From positions 6,014,001 through 6,078,000 of the forward strand of contig OX637342.1 in NCBI GenBank assembly GCA_951799405.1: 64,000 nucleotides of DNA, read 5' to 3'. Position numbers and translations under genes: made by a program. Of the stretch, positions 40,666 through 51,486 are shown in pieces. This stretch comes from Agapetus fuscipes. Lineage: Eukaryota; Arthropoda; Insecta; Trichoptera; Glossosomatidae. The notes beneath the pieces were generated by a model. It did not search any database. It saw only the letters and a program-made list of their open reading frames with translations, and had not been told where the DNA came from. The first letter of the stretch is position 1. The number at the start of each line of letters is the position of its first letter.

Positions 40666-41034
40666 TATACTTGAAGCTCAGGCCATATCCGGTGATAATA
40701 TGAGATGTGCTCTCCCCCGGGCCAAATGTGCACCTCAAGTGTGTAATGTATGAAAGTAACTGAACCACGGGGTAGGGACTGGAACTGTGACTTTATGACT
40801 TGCTTTCTTGCCAATACCGGTTTTGTTGCAATAAAAATTGCTTCAATACCAATAAATGGGATTGTTTAGTGTAAACTAAATAAAAGGAAACTAGAATTGA
40901 GTTTTTTTTTTCCAAAATGAAGTTATTTGTTACTGCATATAATATGAAATCTAGTTTAAAAAATATACACCAAGTGGCAGCAATTTCGGGATTTACATCT
41001 TTTGGTTCACAAAATTCACTTGATTTTGGCTCAT

Positions 41035-41480
41035 GGATCCTGAGGTAAAGTCGTCTAGCCAAGATTTCACCTCTTCGACCATCTTCGATTCAGGAGTCAA
41101 TCTATTGGCATCTCGTTATCTACCGTATATGCGAGTCTTTCATGACAAATTTTGGAGACATCATACCTACACAATCGGTTTATGGATTCCTACCAATGTA
41201 TATCACAGAATTTGCGTAAGTGGTCATTTCGGATGTGATCTTGAAATTCTTTGCCTGTGTTTATTCTAAGAACTTTCATTTCAGATTTTCAAAGTAGTCC
41301 ATTTCATGGTTCCTCTCGTGCCCGCTCCAGTTTCTAAACCATATGACTGATACTTGTTGTATGATCTTCCTGACAATTCTCATATTCTCGTTTTTCCATT
41401 TTGAATTCTTTAGTTATCCTAAAATGCCGTGCTGCCTTGTCTACTACATTATCTTTGCTCATTTTTGCTGATTTCCGTTA
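41035..41480 (-). pseudogene. decayed LINE C-terminal region
   Basis: Minus strand reads MKVLRINTGKEFQDHIRNDH followed by LRKFCDI, then RLAYTVDNEMPIDS after a stop. The pattern resembles the post-polymerase region of RTE-like LINEs, but it has several stops and no other copy in the window aligns. Tentative. Confidence 0.4.
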
Positions 41481-41739
41481 TTTTAGAATCTCAGATTCCC
41501 AGTTCTGTACTTCCCTCTCTAGCTAGCCGTGTCCCAGTACAATCATAATTTAATACATTTATGCAAAGCGGCCTGACCTCTGCATCATCCATCATGTGTG
41601 TTCTCACTCCGTCTAAATGGTGCGATGTGCTGTAGGTGCCTGTTATACCACCACACCTGAGGCGGGTCCCGTTAAGCAACTATGAACAGACATTTGATTC
41701 AAATGTGACTCATCATTCATTCAATAACGAATCCTTGCC

Positions 41740-41985
41740 AAGAAAAAAGACCTCTAACACGATGGTCAGACGACATATTAAAATATCCTTATATCCATGA
41801 CCAAAGATGCATCAATAGTATAATAAAATGGAGACTTGTGAGGTCGAAAAAACTTAGAGGAAGGCCTCTAACGCGATAGTCAGACGGTGTAAAGAGGATA
41901 CGTGGTGACGTGATGCAAAACGTCCAGGATAGAGATGCCTGGAGAGACATTGGTGAGGTCTATGTTCAGCAGTGAACGAGTGTGA
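41740..41985 (+). mobile_element. LINE C-terminal fragment with internal duplication
   Basis: The last part reads GDVMQNVQDRDAWRDIGEVY then VQQ, like the EAYVQEW end of LINE-R but from a different family. GGCCTCTAACGCGATAGTCA at 41864 repeats GACCTCTAACACGATGGTCA at 41749. Two stops interrupt it. Confidence 0.6.
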
Positions 41986-42146
41986 CTGACTTATGTAGTA
42001 AGTAATTATGAACTATGAATATACCTCTAAAAGATGGAGTAAAAAGATATGGAAGCTAAAAAAAGATGTGAAGTAAAGGTGCCAGGATATTTGATGAGAT
42101 TGTTTGAAAACGTGGAAAAATAAACGATAGAAATAAACGCCGCACG

Positions 42147-42520
42147 TGAAGTCCCTTCACTGGCTGAAGATTCATGAACAGATCCAGCATAAGATAGGGT
42201 TGTTACTTGTTGGTCTTCAAGAGCCTGCGCGGGACCGCACCGCAACATGATAGCTCCAGCCACCATGAGCAGCAGAACAGCAGCATCATGTCGCAGTCGG
42301 ATAGAGTTTCCAAGAAGGGAAAAGAAGACCTTTTTTGGAGATCAAACCTTCAAGGTGGCTGGAACGGCCTCCCAGATGACCTGCGCGAAATGGATCTAGA
42401 GAGCACTTTTAGAAAGGGGTTGAAGACCCACCTGTTCGCGCGCTCATACAAGCAAGCGCCTTTGGTATGACCAAGAGTCATGAAAAGGCGCTATAAAAAT
42501 CTTGTATTATTATTAAAGAA
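42147..42520 (+). pseudogene. CR1/L2-like LINE C-terminus with frameshift
   Basis: SLHWLKIHEQIQHKI is followed, after a frameshift, by DLFWRSNLQGGWNGLPDDLR and STFRKGLKTHLFARSYKQAP. Ends AAGGCGCTATAAAAATC and an ATT repeat, the 3' end typical of CR1/L2 elements. This frame pattern matches the copy at 44.6 kb only in outline, so they are different subfamilies. Confidence 0.65.
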
Positions 42521-43459
42521 GACTGCCATAGATGACCTATAATAAAGAGGAAATGTAAAAAGGAAAGGAAAACTCGCATTAGTGAAATTTTGAAATAATC
42601 TTATTTACAGATTGAATGTTTTAGGACGGAACGCGTGTAAATGAAAACAAAAAATTAAGAAAAATCAATTGACATTTATTCCTGACAAAATTCTCATCAG
42701 GAGTATCGATTCGTAAAAGAATGTTAGAATTCTAAATGTACGAAATTTCATCGTCTCCTAAAATAGGGTTCTTTTCTGAATTCTCGATCCTTTAAATTCA
42801 TTGGAATATTTGATTGTATCACTTATTCAGTGTTCATATCGATAATTACCTTTTCTCACCAATAGATATAAATTAAGATGCAATCAATTGAAAAACAACA
42901 CATTTTCATAAGCTTTTTTTTATTACATCCAATAATTTAGGTACTTCGAAGCGTAGATTTCCTATCAACGCTTTTAATGTGGGAAAATATTTAAAATAAA
43001 AAACAAGAACATAATGTAATTAGCTTAATTAAATGACAAAGCTTACATTCCTGCATGGCATACCAAAGACATAACAGATTATAACACGGGCTATCTTTGT
43101 TAGTCTGGAACGAAGCCCAGGTTAAAAGCTGTTTAGTCCTATTAACTCTACAATACTCACGTATTTTTCAATTATAAACATACCAGGTTATATAAACTTC
43201 AAACATTTTAAATGAGCTTATAAAACCAAGAGATTTAACAAAAATAGTTGGTTATTAGGATGAACATATTATTGGGGTCTGTGAAAAATATTTTCACGAA
43301 AAACGTATAATTGTTATTGATTTTAGGAAATTTGACTTTTAGCCTCTATAAATCCGTAAATAAACATAAAAACCAGTTTATCGTAGATAATCAATAGAGT
43401 GGAATTGCTTGTGAAGAAGAATTAAAAGGATTTCATTCTATAACTTAAGGTGTATATTA
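42521..43459. other. no recognised feature
   Basis: AT-rich for 900 bp; no frame over 60 codons, no SINE or LINE match. Confidence 0.5.
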
Positions 43460-43680
43460 AACGTCTAGTAGTCTAGTGATTAATGCTATAAAGTCGTAAT
43501 TGAAAGGTCATGGGTTTTATTCCGGCGATGCAAAGCAAACATGAAGGTATTTTCAAAATTTGCTCTTCGCTTGGTTGAAAACTTCTTAATATGCTTTACC
43601 AAAGACTGATCACCCAAGGCCTACCTAGTGTGTTGCTGGCTTTCTAAAGCGACGATTAAGCTCGCAGAGGTCTTTTGAGA
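43460..43680 (+). mobile_element. SINE-2-like, old
   Basis: AGTAGTCTAGTGATTAATGC (A box) and ATGGGTTTTATTCCGGCG (B-box region) followed by ATTTGCTCTTCGCTTGGTTG and CTTTACCAAAGACTGATCAC. The layout matches SINE-2 but divergence is about a third. Confidence 0.6.
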
Positions 43681-44589
43681 TGAAATTCACACAAAGAAAG
43701 ATCTCACCACTAAATAATTTATTAATGTACAGAAAAAAAACGCATTTCTTCACGCATCAAAAGTCTGCGCAAACCTGCCTAGACATCACAGGGTTTGAAA
43801 GGCTGCTACTCCTTGCTTTGGAAGGAGGCCTGGTTGATAATGATAATATGTCATCTGACAGTTAGAAGGTGTCCCAGGCGGAGGACTGCGATGGAATGGG
43901 AAGAGATAACAAAGTCCAGGCTTAATAAGATGCCGGCAGAGGCGCTACTTCCAACACGGCTTTTCTCTTATAATCTGTATTTTTTGAGATACCTATTGAA
44001 ATAGCTAGTGCTAGTGCTTTGAGATACCTATTTGTGCAAAATCTCATTCAAATATGCTGATTGAAAATCCATGTGTGTGAAAATATGTTAACTTAAATGT
44101 TTTATTTGTGCATAATTTAAATAAAACAATGTGATAATGCAGTAAATATAAAAGTTGTCTATATTGATTCCGACATGGATTTATTTTAGCCACAGTCACA
44201 AAATTGAGGTTCGAAGAATTACCTGTACTATTGTTGTTAAAAATATTGATAACTTTGGTCTAAAGAAAAAAAGTACTTTTTTCGGAATCGAACCGTATTA
44301 ATTCTAAATTTTAGTTTGAGATTGTAGCCTCTTAATTACAGACCAGTTAAATTCACTTTTTAACCTTATTGTATTTTTCTTTTGTGGAGAAAAACATTTC
44401 TACATTTTTGGCACCACAATCGTGCAGAGCCTTGATAACCGTGGTCCAGTGAGTTAAATTCTATTCCTATTCAGGCATGAGCTACTACAGCGGATACATG
44501 TTACTTATGAGGAAACGCACTACCAACTGCGTTGCAGATAGCAACGTTTCCAAATATATCCAGCCATATAATAGATATATTAAGTAAAG
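43681..44589. other. no recognised feature
   Basis: Frames of 61 and 69 codons around 43680-44004 lack motifs. The rest is AT-rich. Confidence 0.4.
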
Positions 44590-45182
44590 AGCTGCCTCCC
44601 ACTCAATGCCTTAAAGGCGCTTGTAAATGCATTTGTGGTGACCAGAGTGGATTATTGCAATGGCATATATGCTGCACAACCACAATTCCAACTAAACCGA
44701 CTGCAATCGGTGCTAAATGCCGGTGCAAGATTGATCTACGGGCAAAGCAGGTTCTGTCACATTACGCCTCTCCTGCAAGAACTCCACTGGCTTAGAATTC
44801 CTCAGAGGATAAATTTTAAACTAAGCCTCATAATCTACAATGCTCTTCATGGAATGGCGCCTGAGTACCTGCAGGAGCTGGTGCACCCAAGAAATCTACA
44901 TGAGAGAGGACTCACACTACGTTCGGCGGATAAGGGCGCAAAAACGTTAGTGAGCGAGCCCACTAGGAGAGTATCCACAGTCTTCGGAAATCGAGCGTTC
45001 GCTGTGGCGGGTCCATCCTCCTGGAACCTGCTGCCACCTGAAGTCCGAGGCTCAAACACAGAGAATTTCAAGACAAAACTGAAGACACACTACTTCGCTG
45101 CGCTAATGCAGCGAGCGCCCTTGGAGTGACAGGGTTTACGAAACGGCGCTATAGAAAAATCATCACCATCATCATCATCATT
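44590..45182 (+). pseudogene. CR1/L2-like LINE ORF2 C-terminus
   Basis: A 164-codon open frame (44635-45129, GTG-initiated by default) reads VTRVDYCNGIYAAQPQFQLN, NAGARLIYG, HITPLLQELHWLRIPQRINF, IIYNALHGMAPEYLQEL, then FGNRAFAVAGPSSWNLLPPE and FKTKLKTHYFAAL. This is the conserved thumb/C-terminal part of CR1/L2-type LINEs. The catalytic domain is absent. The 3' end ACGGCGCTATAGAAAAATCA runs into a TCA repeat. Confidence 0.8.
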
Positions 45183-45457
45183 AATTAACTATCACAATAT
45201 CTAATTACAATAAAACATTACAAATACGATTTATTACATCCATTTACTTTAGTTCTCAGTTACCTCACTGATTGGTTCACGCTGCACATTTAGTATCTCT
45301 TGTAGGAGAGTGTACCTGCCTCTCAGATAAACCTCTGGTATGACGTATGGGCCAACAGGTGGCTGCGTGACACTCTTTATTTCAAACGAGAGACGCGCAG
45401 GGCATCAGCTTTGTCAACGTTTTGCTTTAGATTACAACAATCTATTCAATGCTAAGT
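45183..45457. other. no recognised feature
   Basis: No repeat or coding signal; an 86-codon frame starting at 45340 runs into the MITE-3 half and is not supported. Confidence 0.4.
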
Positions 45458-45505
45458 ATAAAGTCTTAAGTTTTAACTCAACGAAAGCGTTTCAAAAACA
45501 GACAG
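45458..45505. mobile_element. MITE-3 left half
   Basis: AGTATAAAGTCTTAAGTTTT, ACTCAACGAAAGCGTTTCAA correspond to the left arm; core and right arm missing. Confidence 0.4.
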
Positions 45506-45673
45506 TCTCAAAAAAAGCTTACTTCACGAATGCAACAAATACGAAGTCAGTCGGTAGTTTAGCACAGCAGTATTTATTGAGCGATTTTAGTGAAAATTAA
45601 AAAAAAAAATCTGGGTTTACTAAGAAATTACCCAAATTAAATACGTGAAGACATTTTTTTTTTTTTTTAAAGA

Positions 45674-45848
45674 GTGAGACAATCCTATTTCAATGATTTT
45701 GTAAGAGAAGAATGTGGTGTGAGAGAAAGTGTGAAAGTGAAAATTTAAAGAAGTTTATTAAGATGATTTGGATATATGGAGAGAATGCGTGATGGAAAAC
45801 TGACGAAGAAAGTATACGTTGCAAAAATAGATGGATGTCGTGGTAGAT
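45674..45848 (+). pseudogene. TTAGA-LINE coding fragment
   Basis: Reads NDFVREECGVRESVKVKI, a stop, then RSLLRWFGYMERMRDGKLTK and KVYVAKIDGCRGR, matching residues about 223-281 of the ORF at 48.1 kb. Joined without a gap to LINE-R sequence. Confidence 0.75.
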
Positions 45849-45854
45849 GAAGGA

Positions 45855-46105
45855 TGACTGAAGACGTCCCAAAGAGTCATTGAAAGGAGGATGCTGGGAA
45901 TTAGTCTCAGAGACAGGGTTCCAAACCAGGGCATCCGTAGACGTACTGGTGTCACTGATGTCATTCAGCGAGTGGCCTGCTTAAAGTGGCGCTGTGCTGG
46001 TCACGTCGCAAGGTAAGACCATGACAGGTGGCCTAAAAAATGATGTGCAAGCGAGGAGTGGGGAGACCCCAATTGAGGTGGCTGGATGACATCAAGAGAC
46101 CTGGA
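45855..46105 (+). mobile_element. LINE-R fragment
   Basis: AAGAGTCATTGAAAGGAGGA, GGAATTAGTCTCAGAGACAG, TGGCGCTGTGCTGGTCACGT, GGTGGCTGGATGACATCAAG. A deletion after GTGGCCTAAAAA breaks the frame. Confidence 0.75.
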
Positions 46106-46107
46106 AC

Positions 46108-46224
46108 AAGAGAACATAAACCCTGCAACATTTACCGACCTTCACAACGACCTTCAACAGGGGGGGAATTGGCCAAGTGAACAATTTTTTACAGTGTAGG
46201 TAGTCAGCCTCATACCACTATAAA
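46108..46224 (-). mobile_element. TTAGA-LINE 3' fragment
   Basis: GAACATAAACCCTGCAAC starts in mid-core right at the LINE-R break; CAGGGGGGGAATTGGCCAAG and GTAGGTAGTCAGCCTCAT follow. ACCGACCTTCACAACGACCTTC holds a small internal duplication. Confidence 0.65.
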
Positions 46225-46237
46225 AGCCTGATAAGCG

Positions 46238-46305
46238 TATATTTAAGTTTTTTAGTAATACGCTATGGTTGAGTTTAACGTAATGTTTTATACTAGGGGT
46301 CTAGT
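46238..46305. mobile_element. MITE-3 right half
   Basis: TTAGTAATACGCTATGGTTG, AGTTTAACGTAATGTTTTAT; no left arm. Confidence 0.5.
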
Positions 46306-46707
46306 GTTTGAGGAAGATTATATGAACACAAAAAGACTACGCTTCCCATAAGAAAATACTTCAAGAACAAAGAAAGCAGCAGTTATATTAATGCAAGCAA
46401 TTAATTATAAAGAAGAAGTATTTGACAATGACATTCAAGAATATTTACCTTTACAATTTTTAACATATCTTAACATCAAGATATTATAAATGTAAATACT
46501 AAAATTACACATTTTTCTTACATTACGCGTGATAAAAAATATTATTAGATTAGTGTTTATTTTTTCAAATGCCAATTCAAAATAATCTTGCAGGATGCCT
46601 AATTCTAGAAGAAATCTAGACTGAAAAAATATTTTTCCGCCAGATTTGAATATTGCATAACATTACATTTTATTTTGCAACAATAATCGCATTCTAAATA
46701 AACTCGA
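46306..46707. other. no recognised feature
   Basis: AT-rich, no frame or repeat identified. Confidence 0.45.
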
Positions 46708-46800
46708 CTTTTCATGAAACAGGGGTAGCATTGGCAAAGTGAACCATTTTTTTAAAGTATGAGTGGTCAGTCTCATCCCAACCAATTAGTCAAGAAACTT
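46708..46800 (-). mobile_element. TTAGA-LINE 3' fragment
   Basis: TTTTCATGAAACAGGGGTAG, GGCAAAGTGAACCATT, GTATGAGTGGTCAGTCTCAT, CCAATTAGTCAAGAAAC; the tail half is missing. Confidence 0.7.
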
Positions 46801-46875
46801 CATTGCAATAAAACAGAACCTTGAAATTTCACATATACTAGGTACATAGTCATTCATAACTTAATCAACGTTGGG

Positions 46876-47604
46876 GGGGCACACATTAATAACTTAGCCG
46901 AGAAACTTAGTTCTGCGGCATATGCCGTTAAAAGAATAAGAAATTTAGCAAATTTGAACGCTGCAAAATTAGTATATTACAGTTATTTTCACAGCTTAAT
47001 GTCGTATGGCATTCTGTTGTGGGGTCATGCTGCCGATGCCGACAGAATTTTTGTACTCCAAAAACGAGCCATCCGTGGTTTATACCAATTGCCCCCAAGT
47101 GAAACCCTAAGAACTAAATTTAAAAATAATAAAATTCTTACTTTCATGTCTCAGTACATTTATGAAAACTTGATGTACGTCAGGAGGAATATAAATCTTT
47201 TTGACAAGAATAGCGATTTGCATAATGTTAATACCAGAAATAAGAACAAACTCTCCACTCACTCAACCAGGTTAGAGAGAGTGAGGAAGTCTTTTGAGGG
47301 GCAGTGTATTCGCTTGTTTAACACGGTTCCAGTGAACATTCAAAGCCTGCCGGTGGTGCGGTTTGGGGCAGTTATAAAGAGAAGGCTGTGCTCAGGGGAA
47401 TATTATACCCTTAGCGAATATCTAGAAGATAAAGCGCCTTGGGAGAAATTGCCCCAGACTGTTTCACTGGATTGATTGTTATTGATTGTTATTGATTTGT
47501 TTATGATATGTGACTATGTTTGTTTTATATTTATGATTGTGACGTCAAAAAGTTATGTAATGCATACAAGTTTGAAAATAAATTATTTGATTTGATTTGA
47601 TTTG
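46876..47604 (+). mobile_element. Jockey-like LINE, 5'-truncated
   Basis: Begins within the ORF and ends with AAATTATTTGATTTGATTTG, a TTTGA-repeat tail at 47583-47604. That tail type is common on insect LINEs of the Jockey group, which is my basis for the assignment together with the protein pattern. Confidence 0.8.
46882..47475 (+). pseudogene. Jockey-like reverse transcriptase C-terminal region
   Basis: The frame is open from about 46882 to the stop at 47473-47475. It reads HINNLAEKLSSAAYAVKRIR, LVYYSYFHSLMSYGILLWG, VLQKRAIRGLYQLPPSETLR, FMSQYIYENLMYVRRNINLF, then CIRLFNTVPVNIQSLPVVRF. This corresponds to the region after the polymerase palm. The YADD catalytic box lies upstream of the truncation and is not present. 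The stop codon and 3' tail are intact, so this is a normal 5'-truncated insertion rather than a decayed one. Confidence 0.8.
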
Positions 47605-47740
47605 TTGAACACAAAAAAATCTAATAATTTTCAATCAATACATTCATAAAGTTACAATATTTTGTAAACTACATATCTATAAATGCTCATTCAAAAACAC
47701 AAAATTGAATGAACATAGAACTGGCGTACCACGAACATGC

Positions 47741-48115
47741 CTGTTCTATAATCTATAATCTATAATCTAAGTTGCAAAGATATATTCATTTAAAGCTCTC
47801 AGATGTATGCCCACAAACCAACAAGTGTAGTTCGCGCTTACAAATGCTGAATGTGTACTTACAAATAAAATCCAAACCTCAAATGAACATAAGCCCCACA
47901 ACTTTTGCCGACCTTCCCTGAAACAGGGGTGACATTGGCAAAGTGAACCATTTTTTACAGTATGGGTGGTCAGCCTCATACCAACCTATAAGTCAAGGAA
48001 TATGAATAATAAATTACATTTAAATATAAAAAAGAACAAAACCTTACAAAGAAATCTATACAAAAAAAGTCAAAAATTTCCTATGCAAAAAATGTAGCAA
48101 ATGAATACACCAACA
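47741..48115 (-). mobile_element. TTAGA-LINE 3' UTR and tail (S2) of the 48 kb copy
   Basis: Reversed tail of CTATAATC repeats, core (AATGCTGAATGTGTACTT; CTGAAACAGGGGTGACATTG; CAACCTATAAGTCAAGGAAT), then about 115 bp of UTR up to the stop codon of the ORF. Orientation and spacing equal those of the copies at 30.7 and 61.0 kb. Confidence 0.85.
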
Positions 48116-49111
48116 TTAGAAATCAACATTGCAGATTAGCCGCCACTTCTTCCTGTCCTTGCATACTTCTTTCATTTCATCCAGAGTCATAACCTTTTTC
48201 ATACAAGTCCTCCTTTTATTATGACTCTGGATATCCCATTCATTCGCTATTTCAGAGATTTGATCCTTCCATACTTTTCTCGGTCTTCCTCTACCACGAC
48301 ATCCATCTATTGTAGCAACATATACTTTCTTCGTCAATCTTTCATCACTCATTCTCTCCAAGTGCCCGAACCATCTTAACATACTTCTTTTAATCTTCAC
48401 TTTCACACTTTCCCTTACACCACATTCTTCTCTTACAAAATCATTCCTCACCCTGTCACTTCGTTTTTTCCCAATCATACTTCTTAGATAGTCCATTTCT
48501 ACTGTATGGACTTTACTAATTTCCCTTTCACTCACCGTCCAGGCTTCACTTCCATACATCAAGGTTGGCACTAGTATACCACCGTGCACCGCCAATCTAA
48601 CATTTTTTGAGAGATTTTGGTTCCTGGCGATGCAAGCGGTCGCACCCAGTACACACCTGCCTTTCATTATTCTTCTTTCAAATTCACTTTCTTTTCTTCC
48701 ATCTTTTTCAAACTTACATCCCAAATATACAAACTCATTTACAACATCAACATTCATTCCATTAATTTTAAATTCATAATTCATATTTTCATCATCTCTT
48801 TCAAAAATCAAAACTTTCGTCTTTCTTGCATTCAACTTCAAATTATTACCTTTCAAAGCTTCGTTCAATCTAGAGAGCATCATTTGCAATTCCACTGCTG
48901 AATCAGATACAAGGACTGCATCATCCGCATACAGTAGAACGCTTACTTTGCTCTCTCCTATCATTAATCCACAATCATCAAGTCTAGCATCTCGAACACA
49001 CTTGTCCATGACTATGTTAAATAGCCATGGGCTCATCACACATCCTTGCCTTACACCCTTAAAAACTTCAAATATATATATATTCAATTCTGTTGAATAA
49101 CAATATTTCAA
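48116..49111 (-). pseudogene. TTAGA-LINE reverse transcriptase, 5'-truncated ORF
   Basis: 331 residues without a stop. GVRQGCVMSPWLFNIVMDK (residues 19-37) and YADDAVL (61-67) are reverse-transcriptase motifs. TKVLIFE, FVYLGCKFEKDGR, LVPTLMYGSEAW, LRWFGHLERM and GRGRPRKVWKDQI follow, as in many invertebrate LINEs with a restriction-like or APE endonuclease. The start at 49111 is only the first ATG in the open stretch: the endonuclease, the fingers and the motif with the first catalytic Asp are missing. It cannot work alone. The long open frame suggests a fairly recent insertion. The ORF ends in KKWRLICNVDF, followed directly by the 3' UTR on the same strand. Confidence 0.85.
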
Positions 49112-50028
49112 AAGTTTATTTATTTGACTCCACTTCCTTACATTAATTACTATATTTTCTTCAATTTACCTGTCAAGATGCCACTCTGCATTCTAACAGT
49201 GCTATTCTCAAAATATTTAATCCACAAATGATTCACGGATCATTAGTTTTTCAGTATAAGGAACTCACATTCGGCGGCAGATCAGCCATGTACTTGCTGT
49301 GTGTGAATAACGCCGTAAAGGTGTGAATTATCACTTCATATAAATAAGATAAAAATTCTCAAGCCACACGAAATCGTGATTTAAGATTCAGATTGAAAGA
49401 AATGTTTGCTTCTCTGTATTGATTAATTAGCAATGAACTTTGAATGAAATAAATGCAGGTTCTTTTTAGCTGTCATATTTAGTATTTATTATCATTTTAT
49501 GTTTGAAAGATTATCAAAATCCTTTTATTATGAAAAATACGTGGCAGGAAAAATCAACTGTTTTCTTGAGCAAAAAAAAAATTCAAGTTAAGTAGAGCTA
49601 TGAATATTTCCATCAAGGATGGTAAACCTGAACTGAACAAAAATGAAAAAAAACATAAATAATCAAATAGGTATTTGTATTTCTTTTGACCGAAATAATC
49701 CAGACGGGGACTATGACTTGCGTGTTTGAAATATCACCAGAATGAAACAACCGGTTCGAGTCCCTTTGGACCCCTTGACGATGGCGTTGACCATGAACTA
49801 CAAATGTCACTGAGCAATTAATAGTTCATTAAATAGTTTTTAAATGATAATGCAAACCCCTTTTCTAGCCAGGAAAAATAAGTTTGGTTCATTGCGTTCT
49901 TCTTCCAGATTTTAAAAAATAAAATTACAACAATCTAGAAGGTAATCTTACACCACTGAACCCAAAATCAAAGGTTATCTTTTAATATTTAGTATTGTTT
50001 ATGTATTAATACTGAAAATGCAAGTTAA
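49112..50028. other. no recognised feature
   Basis: No LINE sequence continues upstream of the truncation. AT-rich, no frame above 65 codons. Confidence 0.5.
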
Positions 50029-50153
50029 TTGATTTGTAATTTTTTTTTAGAATCAAATTCCAATAAAACACTGAATATTTTCACTTACTTTAATTAGTGA
50101 AAATATACAGTGTTTCATTGGAATTTGATTCTAAAAAAAATATTACAAATCAA
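50029..50153. repeat. near-perfect palindrome, about 56-bp arms
   Basis: TTGATTTGTAATTTTTTTTT at 50029 and its inverse ending TTACAAATCAA at 50153. The arms contain AGAATCAAATTCCAATAAAA and differ at only a few positions; the loop is about 12 bp (50085-50096). No ORF. Confidence 0.85.
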
Positions 50154-50201
50154 AGGTAATCTTTTTCGTCAACAACTATAAACTTCATTCCATTTAATAT
50201 A

Positions 50202-50343
50202 TTTTTTCTACTCCCATTTGGTAATTTACTAATTACAAAACGGCTAACGCAATCACAATGACATACATTTCTACACCCGTTGCGTAATGTTACATTACGC
50301 AACCGGTAACCGTGTTGAAATGAGAATATGCGCATGCGCAATG
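50202..50343. repeat. duplicated palindrome module, copy 1
   Basis: TTTTTCTACTCCCATTTGGT through ACAAAACGGCTAACGC to TGCGCATGCGCA. It contains a perfect inverted repeat at 50279-50303 (GTTGCGTAATGT, one base, ACATTACGCAAC) and the 12-base palindrome TGCGCATGCGCA at 50329-50340, an NRF-1/Ewg-type binding word. Confidence 0.8.
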
Positions 50344-50742
50344 AGAGTTTTAGTAGGAACATGCGCGGTTGTGCAAATGTATGATTTCATAGAGGTAAAA
50401 AACCCTTAGAAGTTATTGTGCATACCTATTCTAGTAATCATACATTTTTCCTTAAGAGAAAATAAATATAACATTAATTTTTACTTCTACTATCTGCACT
50501 AATTGTAAATAATAACTTCAATTCTATTCGTTCATAATTCTTTGGTTCACCATCTTTGTCCATACCCATCAATATAAAATATATAGTACTTACTATATAT
50601 TTTATATATATAATACTTACTTCAATCTGAAACCACTGAATTGATTTTTCGAAAAACTTCAAATTGTATCCCTTTTTGAAAAGATATTAAAATGGCTTTA
50701 AAGGTAAATAATTAAGATATTTTCACCGCACCAAATAAACAT

Positions 50743-50885
50743 GTTTTTCTACTCCCATTTGGTAATTTACTAATTACAAAACGGCTAACGCCATCACAAT
50801 GCCATACATTTCTACACCCGTTGCATAATGTTACATTATGCAACCGGTAACCGTGTTAAAATGAACATGTGCGCATGCGCATTGT
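50743..50885. repeat. duplicated palindrome module, copy 2
   Basis: Same module 541 bp downstream and in the same orientation, at about 92-95% identity. The inverted repeat at 50820-50844 is GTTGCATAATGT and ACATTATGCAAC: both arms changed together relative to copy 1. GTGCGCATGCGCA is kept at 50869-50881. Confidence 0.8.
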
Positions 50886-50933
50886 CAGAATTGGAACCAT
50901 TTTTTAATTTCAAATGTCAACCTTGTATGGGGG

Positions 50934-51050
50934 TATGAAGACCTGTCAATCCAAGATGGCCGCAAGCGATCAGCTGATTAGGCTTCATACAATATTAGTG
51001 ATATTCGGTAGGTAGGAATTACCGTGGTGATGAGACTTTCAGCCCTGTTC
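50934..51050 (-). mobile_element. MITE-4 internal fragment
   Basis: CTGTCAATCCAAGATGGCCG, CAAGCGATCAGCTGAT and CGTGGTGATGAGACTTTCAG are the reverse complement of 39.45-39.55 kb. The terminal repeats are absent or unrecognisable. Confidence 0.65.
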
Positions 51051-51231
51051 AGATGAAAATAAATAAGTATATTTTATGTGTAGAGTCAAATAAAAATTGT
51101 TAATAGTGCTAAAATTTATCGAATTTATTTATCGGATTGCTCCAAATAAAGCTTTCCTTTTTTCAATGGAAAATAAAAGGCTTGAAAGGAAAACAATACA
51201 AAAAATAAACAAACTCAAAAAGTTACTTGGT

Positions 51232-51454
51232 TAATAGGTGAGTATGAGGTTGATCACCTATGCTGTACAAATTTGGTTCACCTGCCAATACAACTGCAGG
51301 GCATATGTTTATTTGAGTTTTGGGTTTGAATGTTTAAGCTTATATGCAGGATGTAAAAGCGCGACCTTATACATATATGTCGGCTTGTGGGCATGAATTC
51401 AATATGAAACCTAAATATAATTTATTTTTACAACTTAGGTTAGATTAGATAATC
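51232..51454 (+). mobile_element. TTAGA-LINE 3' end with internal deletion
   Basis: TGAGTATGAGGTTGATCACC, then GCCAATACAACTGCAGGGC: the CCCTGTTTCAGGG stem is deleted. Ends TTACAACTTAGGTTAGATTA. Confidence 0.75.
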
Positions 51455-51486
51455 GAAGGGAATGATAAATCACACGTTTTGACAAA

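Noticed and set aside
45158..45181. Independent TCA microsatellite
   Set aside because: It is the 3' tail of the CR1/L2-like copy that ends there.
48617..48901. 94-codon plus-strand frame inside the LINE ORF
   Set aside because: Antisense shadow of the reverse-transcriptase frame.
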